A DNA stretch of 64,000 nucleotides from contig NZ_CP012602.1 of assembly GCF_001278805.1 (NCBI RefSeq), positions 413,001 through 477,000 on the forward strand, written 5' to 3'. Below are positions 61,408 through 64,000 of this stretch, in pieces. Positions within the stretch are counted from its first letter, which is position 1; every line of letters starts with the position of its first letter. The notes beneath the pieces were generated by a model. That model saw only the letters and a list, made by a program, of their open reading frames with translations, was not told the DNA's origin and searched no databases. The translations under genes were made by a program, and so were the position numbers. This DNA is from Bacillus sp. FJAT-18017 (GTDB taxonomy: Bacteria; Bacillota; Bacilli; Bacillales; Cytobacillaceae).

Positions 61408-61609
61408 CTAGTTTCCCCCTCATGTAATTAGTAGCTATGTATCTATCAATTAATTATAGCAACTTTACTAGCGTAAAAAATGGTAAATAAGTTGCGAAAA
61501 ATGGGAGAAGATTAATTTCTTAAATTCTCATAAATTGTTCTTCCTATCATTTGGATATTACTGTAAAATTTATCTAAACAAAGTAGTTTCATATAGAAGG
61601 ATGGGGAAA

Positions 61610-62872
61610 ATGAGAATAGTAAAATGCCTGGTGGTTATGCTCCTGGTGGTATCAATCCTGTTGCCCGGTCACGCATCGGCTGCGGGCTATCTGACAGCAA
61701 GGCAAAACTTCTTGGACAAACTGACTCCTGAACTAAATCGTTACATTAAATCAGCTGGAGGCATCATTTCACTTCAATATCAGGATTTGGTAACAGGTGA
61801 TTACTATGTATTAAGGAATACTACAGCTGGAAAGGCCGCAAGTACGATTAAGCTTCCGCTTGCCATCTATGTAATGGAGCTTGCTTCCAAAGGGAAGTTG
61901 AATTTGGACCAAAAGCTCACGTATAAAAGTCATCACTACAATGGAGGCAGCGGAGTCATCCAGTATGACAAGGTTGGGACAAAGTACACAGTCAGGGACC
62001 TTGTGAAGAAGTCGATGGTGCATAGTGATAATATAGCTTTCGTCATGCTTCGCGAGCGTGTTGGAAAGAATAATTTTATAGCTTATATGAAAAGCCTCGG
62101 TGCTCAGTATGCGTACCCGAATGGACAAAATATAACATCGCCAAGGGACCTTATTATATACGCGAAAAAATTATACTCTTTTTCAAAAACAAGCCCTCTT
62201 GGAAAAGAGCTTGATGGTTACTTAAGGAAAACTGTATATAACTCGACCATTCCAAAAGGAATACCAGGTGTTCCGATTGCCCACAAAGTCGGGATGATTC
62301 CCAATTCGCTTATATACAACGATGTAGCAGTTGTTTATGATAAAACGCCATATGTATTGGCAATTATGACAAAGAATATTTCCTATGAAAAATCTCAAAA
62401 AGTAATAGCAGGAATTGCATCTATCATTCATAAGCATCATAAAGCCAAAGAGGCTGCCGGTTATATGAGGACAAAAGTAGCTGTGACGGTATACCTCAAG
62501 ACATCTAAGGATAAAGCAATTGGCACTCTACAGAAGGGAGCAAATTTTAAAGTAAAGGCAATTCAGGGAGAATGGTATGTAATTTCCTATGGCAAAGGAA
62601 CAGGCTATATTGAAAGGCGGCTTGCAACTGCCGCGGTGTCTCCGGGAATATCATCGATTTATTTCACCTCCAAGCCCCCGGGAGGAACAGTTATTAAGAT
62701 TTCCCAAAATGCGACTGTCCTGAATCGCACAGGATCCGGGGCTCCACTCGGAATTATGAACATGGGACAAGAAGTCTTTACCTCGGGAATTAAATCAGGC
62801 TATTACATTATTGATCTAGGTGGAAGGGTTGGCTACATTCAAGAGGAACTTGCAGTCGAGGTTCAGCAATAG
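61610..62872 (+). CDS. Secreted serine hydrolase (class A beta-lactamase fold) with SH3-like domains
   Basis: A 420-residue exported protein. Signal peptide ends at HASA (residue 24). The beta-lactamase-like domain (about 28-290) has Ser78-T-I-Lys81, Ser139-D-Asn141 and Lys226-V-Gly228 (the KTG position is KVG). Two SH3-like wall-binding domains follow (about 295-350 and 355-418). With SH3 domains and no Glu166-like motif obvious to me, it is more likely a peptidoglycan D,D-peptidase or esterase than a resistance beta-lactamase. Start ATG 61610 follows GAAGGATGGGG. Confidence 0.85.
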   Translation: MRIVKCLVVMLLVVSILLPGHASAAGYLTARQNFLDKLTPELNRYIKSAGGIISLQYQDLVTGDYYVLRNTTAGKAASTIKLPLAIYVMELASKGKLNLDQKLTYKSHHYNGGSGVIQYDKVGTKYTVRDLVKKSMVHSDNIAFVMLRERVGKNNFIAYMKSLGAQYAYPNGQNITSPRDLIIYAKKLYSFSKTSPLGKELDGYLRKTVYNSTIPKGIPGVPIAHKVGMIPNSLIYNDVAVVYDKTPYVLAIMTKNISYEKSQKVIAGIASIIHKHHKAKEAAGYMRTKVAVTVYLKTSKDKAIGTLQKGANFKVKAIQGEWYVISYGKGTGYIERRLATAAVSPGISSIYFTSKPPGGTVIKISQNATVLNRTGSGAPLGIMNMGQEVFTSGIKSGYYIIDLGGRVGYIQEELAVEVQQ

Positions 62873-62892
62873 TCGATCATCTAATAGGAATT

Positions 62893-62929
62893 AGAGGAAG
62901 CTATCAAAAAGGGTGGCTTCCTCTTTTAT
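62893..62929 (+). terminator. Terminator
   Basis: AGAGGAAGC pairs with GCTTCCTCT, then TTTA. Confidence 0.85.
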
Positions 62930-63065
62930 TTGATTTATTACATAAATTTGGCAATCGAGGGAGCGGCTTTTTAGGTCTTTTTCCCCTCTTATTACTTCCA
63001 CTTTTGGTTTATAGTGGTTATGTTCTTACAAAAACATACAAGAAAAGACAAAAGGTGGGAAATGA

Positions 63066-64000
63066 GTGAAGGTTGCATCTCTGGTAAAATCTGTCGTATG
63101 CCTCTTAGTCCTTTTTTCATTCGTTCTGTCACTGGACCATAATAAAGCTGAAGCTGCCTATTCCTTTCAGGCTAAAGTAACGGCTAGCTCTCTCAATGTT
63201 CGTTCCGGCCCGGGAACAACCTACGCAGTCATAGGGAAGTTAACAACAGGCAAAATTGTAACGGTGCTCCAACAGAAAAACGGCTGGTCAAGTATCACAG
63301 CAGGTACCGTAAAGGGGTGGGTTTCATCCCAGTACCTTTCTCCGGTAACCTGGACGGGTTATGTGACTGCTGACAGCCTAAATGTTCGCAAAGCAGCCAG
63401 TGCTACTGCTACCATCCTTGGCGCAATCCCCCGTGGTACAGCAGTAACAGTTCATGGAACCGATGGCGGTTGGCTGAAAGTCACTGTTCCTTCCAAATCA
63501 CTAAGCGGCTGGGTATCTTCCTCCTATATATCAAAAACAGCCGCATACCCAAAGCTGGTTTTAAAATCAGCTACCACAATGAGGAAAGGGCCTGGCACAT
63601 CATATGCCATCATTTCCTCTGAATCTCCTGGCACCTATTATGATAAACTCGCCGTAAAAAACGGCTGGACCCAGGTGAAGAAGTCAAATGGGACAACAGG
63701 GTGGATAGTATCGACACTTTTAAGGGATCCTGCTACAGTCCTGAAGGGTAAGGTGATTGTCCTTGATGCAGGCCATGGCGGATACGATAGCGGAGCAGTC
63801 GGAGCAATTTATTATGAAAAGATGCTAACGTTAAAAACGGTCCTTCAGCTCGGGCCAAAGCTGCAAAAATCAGGTGCGAAAGTTGTTTATACCCGGACAA
63901 CAGATACGTACCTGACGCTTGCAAAGAGAGTCAGCATTTCGAATCTGAATCTTGCACATGCGTTTTTGAGTATTCATTACAACGCATTCTCAAAAACTAG
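63066..64000 (+). CDS. N-acetylmuramoyl-L-alanine amidase with three SH3b domains (cut by window end)
   Basis: The frame from GTG 63066 stays open to the window edge (311 codons). Signal peptide (to about residue 36, HNKAEAAYS), three bacterial SH3 domains (about 38-97, 101-160, 165-222, each with a NVRxGPGT-like start and a GWVSS-type end) and the beginning of an Amidase_3 domain: VIVLDAGHGGYDSGAVG (first zinc His) and LSIHYNAF (second zinc His). The rest of the catalytic domain lies beyond the window. It cleaves the amide bond between muramic acid and L-Ala. AAGGTGG precedes the start. Confidence 0.92.
   Translation, partial: MKVASLVKSVVCLLVLFSFVLSLDHNKAEAAYSFQAKVTASSLNVRSGPGTTYAVIGKLTTGKIVTVLQQKNGWSSITAGTVKGWVSSQYLSPVTWTGYVTADSLNVRKAASATATILGAIPRGTAVTVHGTDGGWLKVTVPSKSLSGWVSSSYISKTAAYPKLVLKSATTMRKGPGTSYAIISSESPGTYYDKLAVKNGWTQVKKSNGTTGWIVSTLLRDPATVLKGKVIVLDAGHGGYDSGAVGAIYYEKMLTLKTVLQLGPKLQKSGAKVVYTRTTDTYLTLAKRVSISNLNLAHAFLSIHYNAFSKT

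Noticed and set aside
61610..62872. Acquired beta-lactamase resistance gene
   Set aside because: The protein carries wall-binding SH3-like domains and KVG instead of KTG, fitting a housekeeping peptidoglycan hydrolase better.

Overview
The window comes from a low-to-moderate GC, endospore-forming Firmicute of the family Bacillaceae (Bacillus sensu lato; a Mesobacillus or Cytobacillus-like genome would fit, but the genus cannot be fixed from this window). The evidence is a dense set of sporulation and rod-shape genes (spoIID, spoIIQ, spoIIID, mbl), strong Bacillus-type Shine-Dalgarno sites, frequent TTG/GTG starts and U-tailed terminators. The core order ywzB-ywmB-murAA-spoIID-spoIIQ-spoIIID-mbl-fabZ-ywpF-ssbB-ywqA-ywqB follows the order known from Bacillus subtilis. 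No rRNA, tRNA, prophage, complete insertion sequence or CRISPR array was seen.

Layout. 1-1.1 kb: a cyclic-di-GMP-I riboswitch in front of an exported transglutaminase-like protein. 1.4-12.2 kb: an 11-gene complex I operon (nuoA,B,C,D,H,I,J,K,L,M,N) without the NADH-input genes nuoEFG, with an unusual Ala/Lys-rich extension on NuoC and a repeat element between nuoK and nuoL. 12.4-31.5 kb: envelope and sporulation genes: gtaB, ywzB, ywmB, murAA, a DUF6843-like membrane protein, spoIID, a VanZ-like protein, spoIIQ, a PBP3-type transpeptidase, a gamma-glutamyltransferase, pcp, a YcgL-type nucleotidyltransferase, spoIIID, mbl, a small EpuA-like protein, fabZ, a small lipoprotein, ywpF, and an ssb gene behind a textbook ComK K-box. 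32-39.7 kb: the ywqA helicase/ywqB SWIM pair, a 54-codon gene, an orphan sigma-70-like factor and mnaA. 39.7-48.3 kb: a 53-bp tandem repeat, xpaC-telA, a CPBP protease, a solo DUF6270 protein, and a minus-strand signalling group (an RsbR-type STAS protein, two paralogous microprotein genes about 30 codons long, and a PAS histidine kinase whose N-terminal domain resembles that of the RsbR protein). 48.7-64 kb: a surface-protein block: CAP protein, CDP-glycerol transferase plus a DUF6270 fusion protein, LysM-NlpC/P60 endopeptidase, Ig-repeat metalloprotease, an LPNTA-anchored acidic protein with its own class D sortase, M14 carboxypeptidase, a serine hydrolase with SH3 domains and an SH3-amidase cut by the window end.

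How it fits together. Most genes after 12 kb make, remodel or decorate the envelope: precursor synthesis (murAA, gtaB, mnaA), polymer transfer (CDP-glycerol transferase), cross-linking and hydrolysis (PBP3, SpoIID, LysM-NlpC/P60, amidase), cytoskeleton (Mbl) and anchoring (sortase). The most interesting non-standard items are the microprotein pair, the DUF6270/CDP-glycerol transferase group, the riboswitch whose flanking helix can cover the ribosome site, the K-box, two intergenic palindromes with one core, and three intergenic regions packed with stem-loops.
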